Assembly: GCF_026965535.1 (NCBI RefSeq)
Contig: NZ_CP114039.1
Coordinates: 7,440,001 to 7,504,000 of the forward strand
Source of the DNA: Corallococcus sp. NCRR
GTDB lineage: Bacteria; Myxococcota; Myxococcia; Myxococcales; Myxococcaceae
Direction of reading: 5' to 3'
DNA length: 64,000 nt
The notes under the pieces are model-generated. The model was not told the DNA's origin, ran no database searches, and saw only the letters and a program-made list of their open reading frames with translations. Positions 55,051-63,043 of this stretch are shown here, one piece after another. Made by a program: the position numbers and the translations under genes. Numbering within the stretch: position 1 is the first letter of the stretch; each line of letters opens with the position of its first letter.

Positions 55051-57456
55051 CTATTCGTCCGCCCGGAGCGCGATGGCGGGCGTCACGCGCAGCGCGCGGC
55101 GCGCGGGCAGCCAGCTGGCCACGAGCGCCACCGCGCCCAGCAGCAGGGGCACGCCCCCGAAGGTCAGGGCGTCCAGCGCGCCCACGCCGTAGAGCATCCC
55201 CGCGAGGCCGCGCGCGAGCGCCGCCGCCCCCACGAGCCCCACCCCCACGCCAATGGCCGCCAGCCGCAGCCCCTGCCCCACCACCAGCCACAGCACCTGC
55301 CGCTCCGTCGCGCCCAGCGCCATGCGGATGCCCAGCTCGCGCGTGCGCTGGCTCACCGTGTACGCCAGCACGCCGTACAGCCCCACGCCCGCCAACGTCA
55401 GCGCGAGCACCGCCATGGCCGTGAGCAGGCCGCTCATCACGCGCGTGCGGCCCAGGCTCTCCTCCACCACGGCCTCCAGGTCGCGCACCTGGACCCACGG
55501 CAGATGGGGATCCACCGCGCGAAGCTGTTCGCGCAGCGCGGGCAGCAGCGCCTGCGAGTCCCGGCTGGCGCGCACGGCGAGGACCATGAACAGGCCCTCG
55601 AATTGATCCATGGGCAGGTACACCTCCGCGCGCGGCTCCTCCGCGAGGCTCGCGTGGTGCACGTCCCCCACCACGCCCACCACCTCCCGGAACGGCTCGC
55701 CGTCGAGCGTCAGCCGCGCGCGCTGGCCCAGCGCGGAGCCCTTCGGCAGGAAGCGCCGCGCGAAGGTCTCGTTGACCACCATCACCGGCGCCGCGCCCGC
55801 GCCATCCGCGCGGCTCACGTCGCGGCCCTCCTTCAGCGGGATGCGCAGCGTGGCGAAGTACCCGTCGCTCACCGCGCGGAAGTTGACCGCTTCGCGAGCC
55901 TGGGCCTCCTGCTCCGTCTCACCCGGGAGCACCACCGCGCTGAAGCCGTTGCGGTTCCACAACGGCAGCGTGCTGGCCAGCCCCGCCGACCGCACCGACG
56001 GCAACGCCCGCACCCGCGCCAGCAGCTCCGCGCTCACCCGCCGGCGCCGGGGGTCATCCTGCCCGTAGGCCTCGCGGGGGAAGGACAGGTCCATCGCGCT
56101 GACGCCGCGCGGGTCGAAGCCCGGCGCCACGGCGTGAAGCGCGTGGAGCGTGCGCAGCATCAGGCCCGCGCCCACCAGCGGCACGAGCGCCAGCGCGACC
56201 TGCGCCACCACCAGCACGGCCCGCGCCCGCATCGGCCCGGTCGCGCCCTTCCCTCCGCGAAGCCCTCCGAGCGCCCCCTTCGCCTCGGCGCGGGATGCGC
56301 GCAGCGCGGGCACCAGGCCGAAGAGGACGCTGGTCGTCAGGGACAGGCCCGCCGCGATGGCGAGCACGTGCGGCTCCAGCCGGAGCTCCTCTGGCGACAC
56401 CACCTCCCCGGGGACGAACACGCGCAGGAGGTCCATCCCCCACAGCGCCAGCAGCAGGCCGACCGCGCCGCCCATCAGGGCCAGCACCGCGCTCTCCACC
56501 AGGAACTGCCGCACCAACTGTCCCCGGTCCGCGCCCAGCGCCGCGCGCACCGCCACCTCGCGCTCGCGGGCACTGGCGCGCGCGAGCAGCAGGTTCGCCA
56601 CGTTGGCGCACGCCACGCACAGCACCAACGCCATCACTCCGGCCAGCAGCCACAGTTGCTCGCGCGAGGTCTCCACCACCTGTTGATGCAACGGCACCAG
56701 CCGCACCCCGGGCACCGCCTCCGTCCCGCCCATCGTCGCGGCCCAGGCTCGCGAGTGCTCCTCCAGCTCCGCGCGGGCGCGCTCCAGCGGGACACCCGGC
56801 CGCAACCGGCCCACGCCGCGCAGGTAGAGCTCCTCCGAGGCCTGACCTGGCGGCGCGGGGGGCAGCGACTTCCACAGGTCCACGCCCGGCCAGAAGCGGA
56901 ACGACGCGGGCAGCACGCCCTGGACGACGTGAGGTGCGCCATCCAGCGTGAGCGTCTGGCCCACCACGTCCGCGCGTCCACCGAAGTGGCTCCACCAGAA
57001 GGCGTGGGACACGAGCACGCTCTGGTCGCGCCCGGGCACCGGGGACTCCGGTCCGAAGTCCTGTCCCCGCTCGGGCCGCACGCCCAGCATGGATAACAGG
57101 CCCGGGGTCGCGAGCCCCGCGCGCACCCGCTGCGCCGCGCCCGGACCGGTCAGCGTGTAGTCCATCGCGGTGACACCCTCGATGGCCTGGAAGGCGCCGG
57201 GGCGTTCGCTCCACGCATGGAGGTACGAGTACGCCACCCCGCCCCGCTCGCGCTGCGGCGTGGATTGATAGAGGCGCAGCAGCTCCTGCGGTTCGGGGTA
57301 CGGCAGGGGCTTGAGCAGCACCTGGTACACGAGGCTGAAGACCGCGGTGGTGGCCCCGATGGCGAGCGCGAGCGTGGCCACGACCACCGTGGTGAACACG
57401 GGCTCGCGGCGCATCCGGCGCAGTGACAGGCGGACGTCTTGGAGGAGCTGGGACAT
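55051..57456 (-). CDS. ABC transporter permease of the ADOP (duplicated MacB-like) family
   Basis: 801 residues. Two FtsX/MacB-type halves: N-terminal TM with MacB-PCD domain (QDVRLSLRRMRREPVFTTVVVATLALAIGATTAVFSLVYQVLLKPLPYP), three TMs around 270-390 (VMALVLCVACANVANLLLARASAREREVAVRAALGADR), then a second half ending with VGLYGVLAYTVSQRTRELGIRMALGATERQVLWLVVGQGL and RVTPAIALRADE. This is the acidobacterial duplicated orphan permease architecture. No ATPase or adaptor gene is adjacent. Substrate unknown. Convergent with the hybrid kinase gene, 4 bases apart. Confidence 0.92.
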   Translation of the reverse strand: MSQLLQDVRLSLRRMRREPVFTTVVVATLALAIGATTAVFSLVYQVLLKPLPYPEPQELLRLYQSTPQRERGGVAYSYLHAWSERPGAFQAIEGVTAMDYTLTGPGAAQRVRAGLATPGLLSMLGVRPERGQDFGPESPVPGRDQSVLVSHAFWWSHFGGRADVVGQTLTLDGAPHVVQGVLPASFRFWPGVDLWKSLPPAPPGQASEELYLRGVGRLRPGVPLERARAELEEHSRAWAATMGGTEAVPGVRLVPLHQQVVETSREQLWLLAGVMALVLCVACANVANLLLARASAREREVAVRAALGADRGQLVRQFLVESAVLALMGGAVGLLLALWGMDLLRVFVPGEVVSPEELRLEPHVLAIAAGLSLTTSVLFGLVPALRASRAEAKGALGGLRGGKGATGPMRARAVLVVAQVALALVPLVGAGLMLRTLHALHAVAPGFDPRGVSAMDLSFPREAYGQDDPRRRRVSAELLARVRALPSVRSAGLASTLPLWNRNGFSAVVLPGETEQEAQAREAVNFRAVSDGYFATLRIPLKEGRDVSRADGAGAAPVMVVNETFARRFLPKGSALGQRARLTLDGEPFREVVGVVGDVHHASLAEEPRAEVYLPMDQFEGLFMVLAVRASRDSQALLPALREQLRAVDPHLPWVQVRDLEAVVEESLGRTRVMSGLLTAMAVLALTLAGVGLYGVLAYTVSQRTRELGIRMALGATERQVLWLVVGQGLRLAAIGVGVGLVGAAALARGLAGMLYGVGALDALTFGGVPLLLGAVALVASWLPARRALRVTPAIALRADE

Positions 57457-57624
57457 GGTGTCGGTCCGGGGCGGGCTGCAACTCTAGCGCCACGGCCGCC
57501 CCGTGGGTCGGCGGGCCCCCGGGTCGGAGGCGCGGTGTCCGCTGGTGGCACGTGGCGTCCCGCAAGCGGACAGCGGCCCTCTTTTTCGGAAGGCAGGCGC
57601 GAGCATGGGCGATATGGATCGCGC

Positions 57625-58407
57625 ATGCGAAACGCACTGATGGCGGCATCGTTCCTGGCCCTCGCGGGCTGTTCCCACTCGACGCCCACGGCTCCGGCGT
57701 CCTCCCCCCAGGCGCAGGCGGCGGCCGTGTCCTCGCAGGCGCTGGTGGACGCGCCGGACCGCCCGGAGGCGGACCGCAAGCTGGACGCGGGCCGGCATCC
57801 CGCGGCCCTGCTGGACTTCGTGGGCGTGAAGCCCGGCATGCACGTGGCGGAGCTGATGGCGGGCGGCGGCTACACCACGGAGCTGCTGGCGCGCGCGGTG
57901 GGGCCCGAGGGCAAGGTGTACGGCGAGAACCCCAGCGTCATACTGGAGAAGTTCGCGGCGAAGCCGTGGCAGGAGCGGCTGGCGCGGCCGGTGAACCAGA
58001 ACGTGGTGCGCCTGGATGGCGAGCTGGACGCGCCGTTCCCGCCCGAGCTGAACGGCACGCTGGACGCGGTGGTGAGCCACATCATCTACCACGACACGGG
58101 ATGGCTGGGCGTGGACCGGGCGAAGATGAACGCGGCGGTGTTCCAGGCGCTCAAGCCGGGTGGCGTGTACGTCATCCTCGACTCCAGCGCGAAGCCGGGC
58201 ACGGGCATCACGGAGGGCCAGACGCTGCACCGCATCGACGAGCAGCTGGTGCGCGACGAGGTGCAGGCCGCGGGCTTCAAGCTCCAGGACGAGAGCAACA
58301 CCTGGCGCAATCCGGAGGACACGCGCGACTGGAGCTCCAGTCCTGGAGCCGCGGGTGAGCGCCGGGGCACGAGCGACCGGTTCGCGCTGAAGTTCGTCAA
58401 GCCGTAG
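57625..58407 (+). CDS. Class I SAM-dependent methyltransferase-like protein with lipoprotein signal
   Basis: 260 residues from ATG 57625 (MRNALMAASFLALAGCSHS), lipobox LAGC. The mature domain is a COG4798-type methyltransferase fold: VKPGMHVAELMAGGGYTTELLARAVGPEGKVYGENP (SAM motif I and II), then LDAVVSHIIYHDTGW (motif IV) and ALKPGGVYVILDSSAKPGTG. SAM is a cytosolic cofactor, so an exported methyltransferase fold is a known oddity of this family. Upstream frame from 57439 is a shadow of the divergent promoter region. It precedes a DUF1905-type gene by 15 bases in the same direction. Confidence 0.88.
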   Translation: MRNALMAASFLALAGCSHSTPTAPASSPQAQAAAVSSQALVDAPDRPEADRKLDAGRHPAALLDFVGVKPGMHVAELMAGGGYTTELLARAVGPEGKVYGENPSVILEKFAAKPWQERLARPVNQNVVRLDGELDAPFPPELNGTLDAVVSHIIYHDTGWLGVDRAKMNAAVFQALKPGGVYVILDSSAKPGTGITEGQTLHRIDEQLVRDEVQAAGFKLQDESNTWRNPEDTRDWSSSPGAAGERRGTSDRFALKFVKP

Positions 58408-58422
58408 GACGGGGATCCACGG

Positions 58423-58884
58423 ATGGCCGTGCGCAAGTTCAAGGCGAAGCTCGAAGTGGCCAACGACCAGGGAGGCCGGTTCGTGCGCTGTCCGTTCGAC
58501 AGCAAGGAGGCCTACGGCGAGGCACGGCCCCCCGTGGTGGGCACCGTCAACGGGCAGCCCTTCCGCAGCCGGTTGATGGTGTACGGAGGCATCACCTACC
58601 TGGGCTTCACCAAGGACGTGCGCGAGGCCGCGGGCGTCGAGGACGGCGCGACCCTGAGCATCACGCTGGAGCGGGACACGGCACCTCGGGAGCTCGAGGT
58701 GCCGGAGGATCTCCAGCGTGCGCTGGACGCGGAGCCGGAGTTGCGGGACGTGTTCACGAAGCTCGCGTTCACGCACCGCAAGGAGTTCGTGAAGGCGCTC
58801 ACTGAAGCGAAGAAAGAAGAGACCCGCGCCCGTCGCCTGGCCCAGACCCTGGAGAAGCTGCGCGCCAAGGTGGCCAAGGCGTGA
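58423..58884 (+). CDS. DUF1905/YdeI-OmpD-associated family protein
   Basis: 153 residues, start ATG 58423 with GTAGGACGGGGAT upstream. The N-terminal beta-barrel portion (FKAKLEVANDQGGRFVRCPFDSKEAYG, PVVGTVNGQPFRSRLMVYGGITYLGFTKDVREAAGVEDGATLSITLERD) is DUF1905; the C-terminal portion (DLQRALDAEPELRDVFTKLAFTHRKEFVKALTEAKKEETRARRLAQTLEKLRA) is the helical YdeI/OmpD-associated motif. Family function is poorly defined. Fifteen bases after the methyltransferase gene and probably co-transcribed. Confidence 0.88.
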   Translation: MAVRKFKAKLEVANDQGGRFVRCPFDSKEAYGEARPPVVGTVNGQPFRSRLMVYGGITYLGFTKDVREAAGVEDGATLSITLERDTAPRELEVPEDLQRALDAEPELRDVFTKLAFTHRKEFVKALTEAKKEETRARRLAQTLEKLRAKVAKA

Positions 58885-58891
58885 CCTTCAC

Positions 58892-58906
58892 GCAGACAGT
58901 GTCTGC
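58892..58906. promoter_or_regulatory. 15-bp perfect palindrome
   Basis: GCAGACA-G-TGTCTGC in the 81-bp gap between the DUF1905 gene and the first small membrane-protein gene, 60 bases before its start. Perfect arms of 7 bases make an operator, or a short hairpin terminator for the upstream gene, plausible. Confidence 0.35.
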
Positions 58907-58965
58907 TAGCGGCAACCTGGGGCGCTCATGCGGACCGGATCAAGGCTGAAGTAGCCTCCACCCGC

Positions 58966-59412
58966 ATGGCCTCATCCATCCCGGCACGTCCTGCCCGCGG
59001 CGTTGACGACTCGAACGCACGCATCACCGCCTGTGGTGTGTCGATCGGGCTCTACGTCATCGCCTGTTTCCTGCCCGCGCTGATTACACGCACTCCGCAC
59101 GGCGGGGGAGACTCGGCGACGAATGGGGCGTTCCTGCTGCTCATCGGCATCACGGCCGTGGTTTCGGGGAACTTCGGTTGGTTCGCCAATCCCCTGCTGC
59201 TCGTGGCGCTCTTCATGCTTGGGCTGGGGAAGGACCGGAAGGCGTTCTGGTTCGGCGGTGCGGCGTGCATCCTCGGGCTGTCTTCGATCTTCGGGATGGG
59301 CGCCTACCGCTCCGACGTGCAGGGGACCGCCATCGGCTTCTATGTCTGGATGGCCAGCCTGTTGATCGTCCCTGTTACGGCGCTCCTCCTTCAAAAGTCC
59401 CCTTCCCGATGA
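58966..59412 (+). CDS. Small integral membrane protein, four predicted TM helices (paralogue 1)
   Basis: 148 residues. TM candidates: ITACGVSIGLYVIACFLPAL, FLLLIGITAVVSGNFGWFANPLLLVALFMLGL, FWFGGAACILGLSSIF, GFYVWMASLLIVPVTALLL. The stretch GKDRKAFWFGGAACILGLSS recurs almost unchanged in the next gene (GADRKAFWVGCAACILGLSS), so they are tandem paralogues. No known family. The stop overlaps the ATG of paralogue 2 as ATGA. Confidence 0.8.
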   Translation: MASSIPARPARGVDDSNARITACGVSIGLYVIACFLPALITRTPHGGGDSATNGAFLLLIGITAVVSGNFGWFANPLLLVALFMLGLGKDRKAFWFGGAACILGLSSIFGMGAYRSDVQGTAIGFYVWMASLLIVPVTALLLQKSPSR

Positions 59413-59804
59413 CCTCGCCCCGGCCAGCGACTTCCGCGCACGCCCAATCCCAGCAGCGCACACGCCTCATCGCCTGTGGTGCATCGGCCCTGCTCTTCGT
59501 GCTCGCCTGCGCGACGCCCGCGATGACTGTGTTCAACACGGGCCAGCGTGCCGAGGAGCATCTGTGGGGCATGGTGCTGCTGCTCCTGGGGTGGCTGGGC
59601 GCGTTCATGTTCCAGTTCGGTTGGTACGCGAACCTCCTGCTGGCCCTGGCCTTTGTCCTGCTCCTCGCGGGTGCGGACCGCAAGGCGTTCTGGGTCGGCT
59701 GCGCGGCGTGCATCCTCGGGCTGTCGTCGCTCACCTGGTACGTGAACCCCCTCCTCAGGTGTCTTCGTCACCCGAACCGAAGGCCTGACCTCTCACCGCC
59801 GTGA
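59409..59804 (+). CDS. Small integral membrane protein (paralogue 2)
   Basis: 131 residues from ATG 59409. TM candidates: LIACGASALLFVLACATPAMTV, GMVLLLLGWLGAFMFQFGWYANLLLALAFVLLLAG, FWVGCAACILGLSSL. The last 20 residues (LRCLRHPNRRPDLSPP) are polar and overlap the 3' end of the convergent methyltransferase gene by 50 bases; the final TM helix seen in paralogue 1 is missing, so this copy may be truncated. Confidence 0.75.
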   Translation: MTSPRPATSAHAQSQQRTRLIACGASALLFVLACATPAMTVFNTGQRAEEHLWGMVLLLLGWLGAFMFQFGWYANLLLALAFVLLLAGADRKAFWVGCAACILGLSSLTWYVNPLLRCLRHPNRRPDLSPP

Positions 59805-60726
59805 GCAGCAGGTCGTACTTGCCGCCTAGGAACGTGCGGAAGCCGTGCTGGTGTAGGTAGCGGCGATAGAAGGACAGGTCCTTCACCAGCAGCGACAGGT
59901 CGGGCTCGCGCAGGTTGCGCACGCGCGCGCCGTACACGACCTCTCCGTCGCGGAAGCGTGAGTTGGGGAAGCCCAGCACCAGCGAGGCCTTGGGCTCCAG
60001 GTGCTCCTGCACCAGCTTGCGCAGGAGCGCCCGGTCATCCACGCCCGGGCTCTGCAACGTGCCCACCGACACCACCGCGTCGAAGCGGCCCAGGTCCGAG
60101 GGCAGCGCGTTCAGGTCCGCCTGAATGAATGCATGGCGCGGATCCGGAAACGCCGCCCGTGCCTCCTCCAACGCGCTCGCGCTGTGGTCCACGCCGACGA
60201 AGCGGATGCCCTCCACCTCCGCGAAGGCCGCCAGCTCATCCCCCCGGTTGACGCCCAGGTCCAGGAGCCTCGCGCCCGGTGACAGCGCCAACCGCCCCAC
60301 CGCCTCCAACCAGGGCAGGAGGAAGCCCGCGTCCTCGAACTTCCGCACGCGCGCGAAGTCGGACGCGGCGCCATAGCGCTCCTGCGGCGCCTCCGTCCGC
60401 GCCCCGCCTCCCGCGTGCCACGAAGCCTCCGATCCCAGCGGCTCGAGCGTGAGCCGCACGTGCGTCGCGTCCACCGAGCGCGGTGTGCGCAGTCGGCACG
60501 ACAGCCCTTCCGCCAGGTCACACCAGCTCCGCAGCGGCCGGTGCACGAGCCCACCCTCCACGTGCTCCCCGGGATAGCGCCCGTGGCCCAGGTCCGGATC
60601 CGGCACGTCGATGGACACGGGCCCGGACGACACCCGCGCCTCCAGGTGGCGCAGGACGACGATCAACGGCTCGGCGTGGAAGCGGCGAGGGCTTTCGGCG
60701 GAGGAGCTCGACGACATGCGCCGCAC
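59755..60726 (-). CDS. Class I SAM-dependent methyltransferase
   Basis: 323 residues from ATG 60726 (or ATG 60717). The N-terminal 130 residues are an unusual non-catalytic extension (YPGEHVEGGLVHRPLRSWCDLAEGLSCRL). The methyltransferase core starts at about 140: LLDLGVNRGDELAAFAE (motif I), RFVGVDHSASALEEARA, FIQADLNALPSDLGRFDAVVSVGTLQSPGVD (motifs II-IV). There is a C-terminal extension with a conserved-looking VKDLSFYRRYLHQHGFRTFLGGKYDLLLTAVRG. Substrate unknown. No direct operon partner. Confidence 0.85.
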   Translation of the reverse strand: MRRMSSSSSAESPRRFHAEPLIVVLRHLEARVSSGPVSIDVPDPDLGHGRYPGEHVEGGLVHRPLRSWCDLAEGLSCRLRTPRSVDATHVRLTLEPLGSEASWHAGGGARTEAPQERYGAASDFARVRKFEDAGFLLPWLEAVGRLALSPGARLLDLGVNRGDELAAFAEVEGIRFVGVDHSASALEEARAAFPDPRHAFIQADLNALPSDLGRFDAVVSVGTLQSPGVDDRALLRKLVQEHLEPKASLVLGFPNSRFRDGEVVYGARVRNLREPDLSLLVKDLSFYRRYLHQHGFRTFLGGKYDLLLTAVRGQAFGSGDEDT

Positions 60727-60736
60727 CCTACCCCGC

Positions 60737-60850
60737 GTGGCTCAGGGGGACTCCACCACGATCTTCCTGCCCACGTCTCCGCACCTGCCCGTGCGGGTGC
60801 GCCTCGCCATCGACGCGCTCGCGCAGAAGCTGCCCGGCCCCATCAAGTGA
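60737..60850 (+). pseudogene. C-terminal remnant of a LysR-type regulator
   Basis: An in-frame segment of about 37 codons ending at the TGA at 60848-60850 encodes VAQGDSTTIFLPTSPHLPVRVRLAIDALAQKLPGPIK. The pattern LxxSPHLxxRVRxxIDxLA is typical of the extreme C-terminus of LysR effector-binding domains. Upstream of it the frame is antisense to the methyltransferase start and has no LysR character. It overlaps the MFS gene stop by 8 bases. So this is the tail of a gene lost by deletion or rearrangement. Confidence 0.65.
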
Positions 60851-62066
60851 CGGCAGGCGATGCGGCCGCCCGCCGCGCCTGGACCTGCTCCCACACGAAC
60901 GCGATGACCAGGAACCCGCCGCCCACCGCGCACACGCCCCGCCAGCCCCCGTGGTCCCACGAGATGGCGGAGAGCGCGGAACCGCAGGCCCCGCCCACGA
61001 AGTAGAACATCTTGTAGAGCGTGTTGAGGCGCGTCTGCGCGGTCGGGTGCAGGCGGTACAGCTCCGTCTGGTTGGACACCGTGGCGGCCTGCGCCCCCAG
61101 GTCCAGCAGTACCACGCCCGCGATGAGCCCGGCCCACAGCGTGCCGAAGGCGGCGAACACCCCGAAGGCCGCCAGCATCGTGACGATGCACGCCCGGACG
61201 ATCCGCCGCGCGCCAATGCGCTGCGCGTGCCGGCCCGTGACGTTCGCGGCGAGCGCCCCCACCGTCCCGATGAGCCCGAACATGCCCGCCGTGCCCGGCC
61301 CCTGGTGGTACGCGTCACTGCTCAGGAAGAACGCCAGCGACGCCCAGAACGCGGAGAGCGCCGCGTACATCAGGGCGCCCGTGAGCGCGATGGCCCGCAG
61401 CCCCGGCACGTCCCGCAGCAGCGTCCACAGTGATTGCAGGAGGCGCGGATACGTCAGCCGCGTGGAGGACTCGTAGCGAGGCAGTCCCAGCCGCAGCGTC
61501 ATCGCCAGCCCCACCATCGTCGCCCCGGCCGCGAAATACACCCCGCGCCAGCCCAGGTGGGTCGCCACGAAGCCGCTGAGCGTGCGGGAGATGAGCACGC
61601 CCACCAGCGCGGCGCTGAGCACCACGCCCAGGTTCCTCCCCCGCTCCTCGGGCGAGCTGAGCGCCGCGACGAAGGGGATGAGGATCTGCACCAGCACGGA
61701 CGTCAGCCCGATGGCCACGCAGGCGAACAGGAACAGGGGGAACGTGGGCGCCAGGCCCGCCGCGAAGAGCGCCGCCGCCGCGAGCCCCAGCATCGTCACC
61801 AGCAGGCCGCGCTTCTCCAGCACGTCGCCCAGCGGCGTCAGGAGCACCAGGCCCGCCACGTAGCCCAGCTGCGACACCATCGGCACGGAGCCCACGGCGG
61901 AGGCGGACAGGCCAAAGGTCCGCGCGATGACGCCCAGGAGCGGCTGGCTGTAATAGACGTTGCCCACCGCGAGCACCGTCGCCGTCGTCATCGTCCACAG
62001 CAGCCGGCGATCCAACGGCGCGGACTGAGGCACGGCGGCGGGGAGCGTGGCGGAGGAGGTCTCCAT
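60843..62066 (-). CDS. MFS transporter (YnfM-like drug/metabolite exporter)
   Basis: 407 residues with 12 TM helices. N-terminal TM has TATVLAVGNVYYSQPLLGVIARTFGLSASAVG, typical of MFS drug or sugar-efflux permeases. Conserved loop after TM2 TPLGDVLEKRGLLV (motif A), and SPEERGRNLGVVLSAALVG. It diverges from a LysR gene with a 77-bp interval containing a LysR-type operator at 62112-62128 and a TATATT -10 at 62101-62106, so the LysR regulator very likely controls it. Confidence 0.92.
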   Translation of the reverse strand: METSSATLPAAVPQSAPLDRRLLWTMTTATVLAVGNVYYSQPLLGVIARTFGLSASAVGSVPMVSQLGYVAGLVLLTPLGDVLEKRGLLVTMLGLAAAALFAAGLAPTFPLFLFACVAIGLTSVLVQILIPFVAALSSPEERGRNLGVVLSAALVGVLISRTLSGFVATHLGWRGVYFAAGATMVGLAMTLRLGLPRYESSTRLTYPRLLQSLWTLLRDVPGLRAIALTGALMYAALSAFWASLAFFLSSDAYHQGPGTAGMFGLIGTVGALAANVTGRHAQRIGARRIVRACIVTMLAAFGVFAAFGTLWAGLIAGVVLLDLGAQAATVSNQTELYRLHPTAQTRLNTLYKMFYFVGGACGSALSAISWDHGGWRGVCAVGGGFLVIAFVWEQVQARRAAASPAVT

Positions 62067-62100
62067 GCGACATGCCTAGCGCTCCCCCTCCCATACTTCC

Positions 62101-62128
62101 AATATATCCTGGGTCTGGAGTCCAGACC
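62101..62128. promoter_or_regulatory. Divergent promoter with LysR-type operator
   Basis: GGTCTGGA-G-TCCAGACC (62112-62128) is a perfect palindrome and contains the LysR-box T-N11-A (T62114 to A62126). On the minus strand a TATATT -10 (complement of 62101-62106) lies 5 bases away, so the operator covers the position of the MFS -35 element. It also lies 16 bases upstream of the LysR gene ATG, consistent with autoregulation. Confidence 0.7.
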
Positions 62129-62143
62129 TGGAGCGTATGGACC

Positions 62144-63037
62144 ATGGAGCTGCGCCACCTGCGGTACTTCGTCGCGGTCGCGGAGGAGCTCAGCTTCACT
62201 CGGGCCGCGAAGCGGCTGCACATCGCCCAGCCGCCGCTCAGTCAGCAGATCCGCAAGTTCGAGACGGAGCTGGGCGGAGCCCTCTTCGAACGCGAGGCCC
62301 GCGCGGTGCGCCTCACGAAGCTGGGGCGCGAGCTGCTGCCGGAAGCGCACCAACTCCTGGAGCGAGCGAAGCGGTTCCAGGAGCACGCGGCACGGCAGGC
62401 CCGGGGCGAACAGGACGTGCTGGTGCTGGGCCTCATCTCGTCATTCGCGACGCCCCGGTTCGCCGCGATGCTGCGCGCCTTCCAGAAGAAGGTGCCCGGG
62501 GTCCACATCGAGCTGAGCAACCATCCGTCCGCGTGGCAGCTGGAGGCCCTGGAACGGGGCACGTTGGACGTGGGCATCCTGCGCCCTCGCGAGCGGATGC
62601 CGCCGGACGTCGTCTCGCACCTCATCCGCCGGGAGCCCTTCCGGCTGGCGGTGCCCGCGCGGCATCCCTTCGCGAAGCGCAAGGCGGTGACCTGGAAGGA
62701 CCTGCGGGATGAACCGCTCGTCCTGGTGGAGCCCGGCGTCGCGCCGCCGGACTACTACGCGGGGTTCTTCGACCGGCTCCGTGACGCGGGGGTCGCTCCG
62801 GCGGTGCGCCAGTACGCGCAGAACGTGGCGACGAAGATCTGGTTCGTCTCCGCGGGCTTCGGCATCGCGCCCATGCCGCACACGCCCGACACGGAGCACC
62901 ACTCCGGCGTGACCTTCATCGACCTGCCGGCGGACGCGCCGGTGACGAACACCGTCATCGCCTGGCGCAAGGCCGGAAGCTCCCCGGCCCTGCTGCGGTT
63001 CGTCGAGTTCGCGCGCGAATCCTTCGCCGCGAGCTGA
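62144..63037 (+). CDS. LysR-type transcriptional regulator
   Basis: 297 residues from ATG 62144 (MELRHLRYFVAVAEELSFTRAAKRLHIAQPPLSQQIRKFE); GGAG is about 10 bases upstream, and the frame to 62072 covers the promoter. N-terminal winged HTH at 1-60, linker helix, then an effector-binding domain from about 90 (VLVLGLISSFATPRFAAMLRAF). Divergent from the MFS transporter, which it probably activates or represses in response to the transporter substrate or its precursor. Confidence 0.94.
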   Translation: MELRHLRYFVAVAEELSFTRAAKRLHIAQPPLSQQIRKFETELGGALFEREARAVRLTKLGRELLPEAHQLLERAKRFQEHAARQARGEQDVLVLGLISSFATPRFAAMLRAFQKKVPGVHIELSNHPSAWQLEALERGTLDVGILRPRERMPPDVVSHLIRREPFRLAVPARHPFAKRKAVTWKDLRDEPLVLVEPGVAPPDYYAGFFDRLRDAGVAPAVRQYAQNVATKIWFVSAGFGIAPMPHTPDTEHHSGVTFIDLPADAPVTNTVIAWRKAGSSPALLRFVEFARESFAAS

Positions 63038-63043
63038 ACGCCG

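Noticed and set aside
57555..57590. Possible sigma-54 promoter upstream of the lipoprotein methyltransferase (TGGCACG ...)
   Set aside because: Spacing gives CC rather than GC at -12; the alternative register has AAGC instead of TTGC.
59409..59804. Considered treating the second small membrane protein as a shadow of the convergent methyltransferase
   Set aside because: Only the last 50 bases overlap, the ATGA coupling is good, and the block shared with paralogue 1 proves coding.
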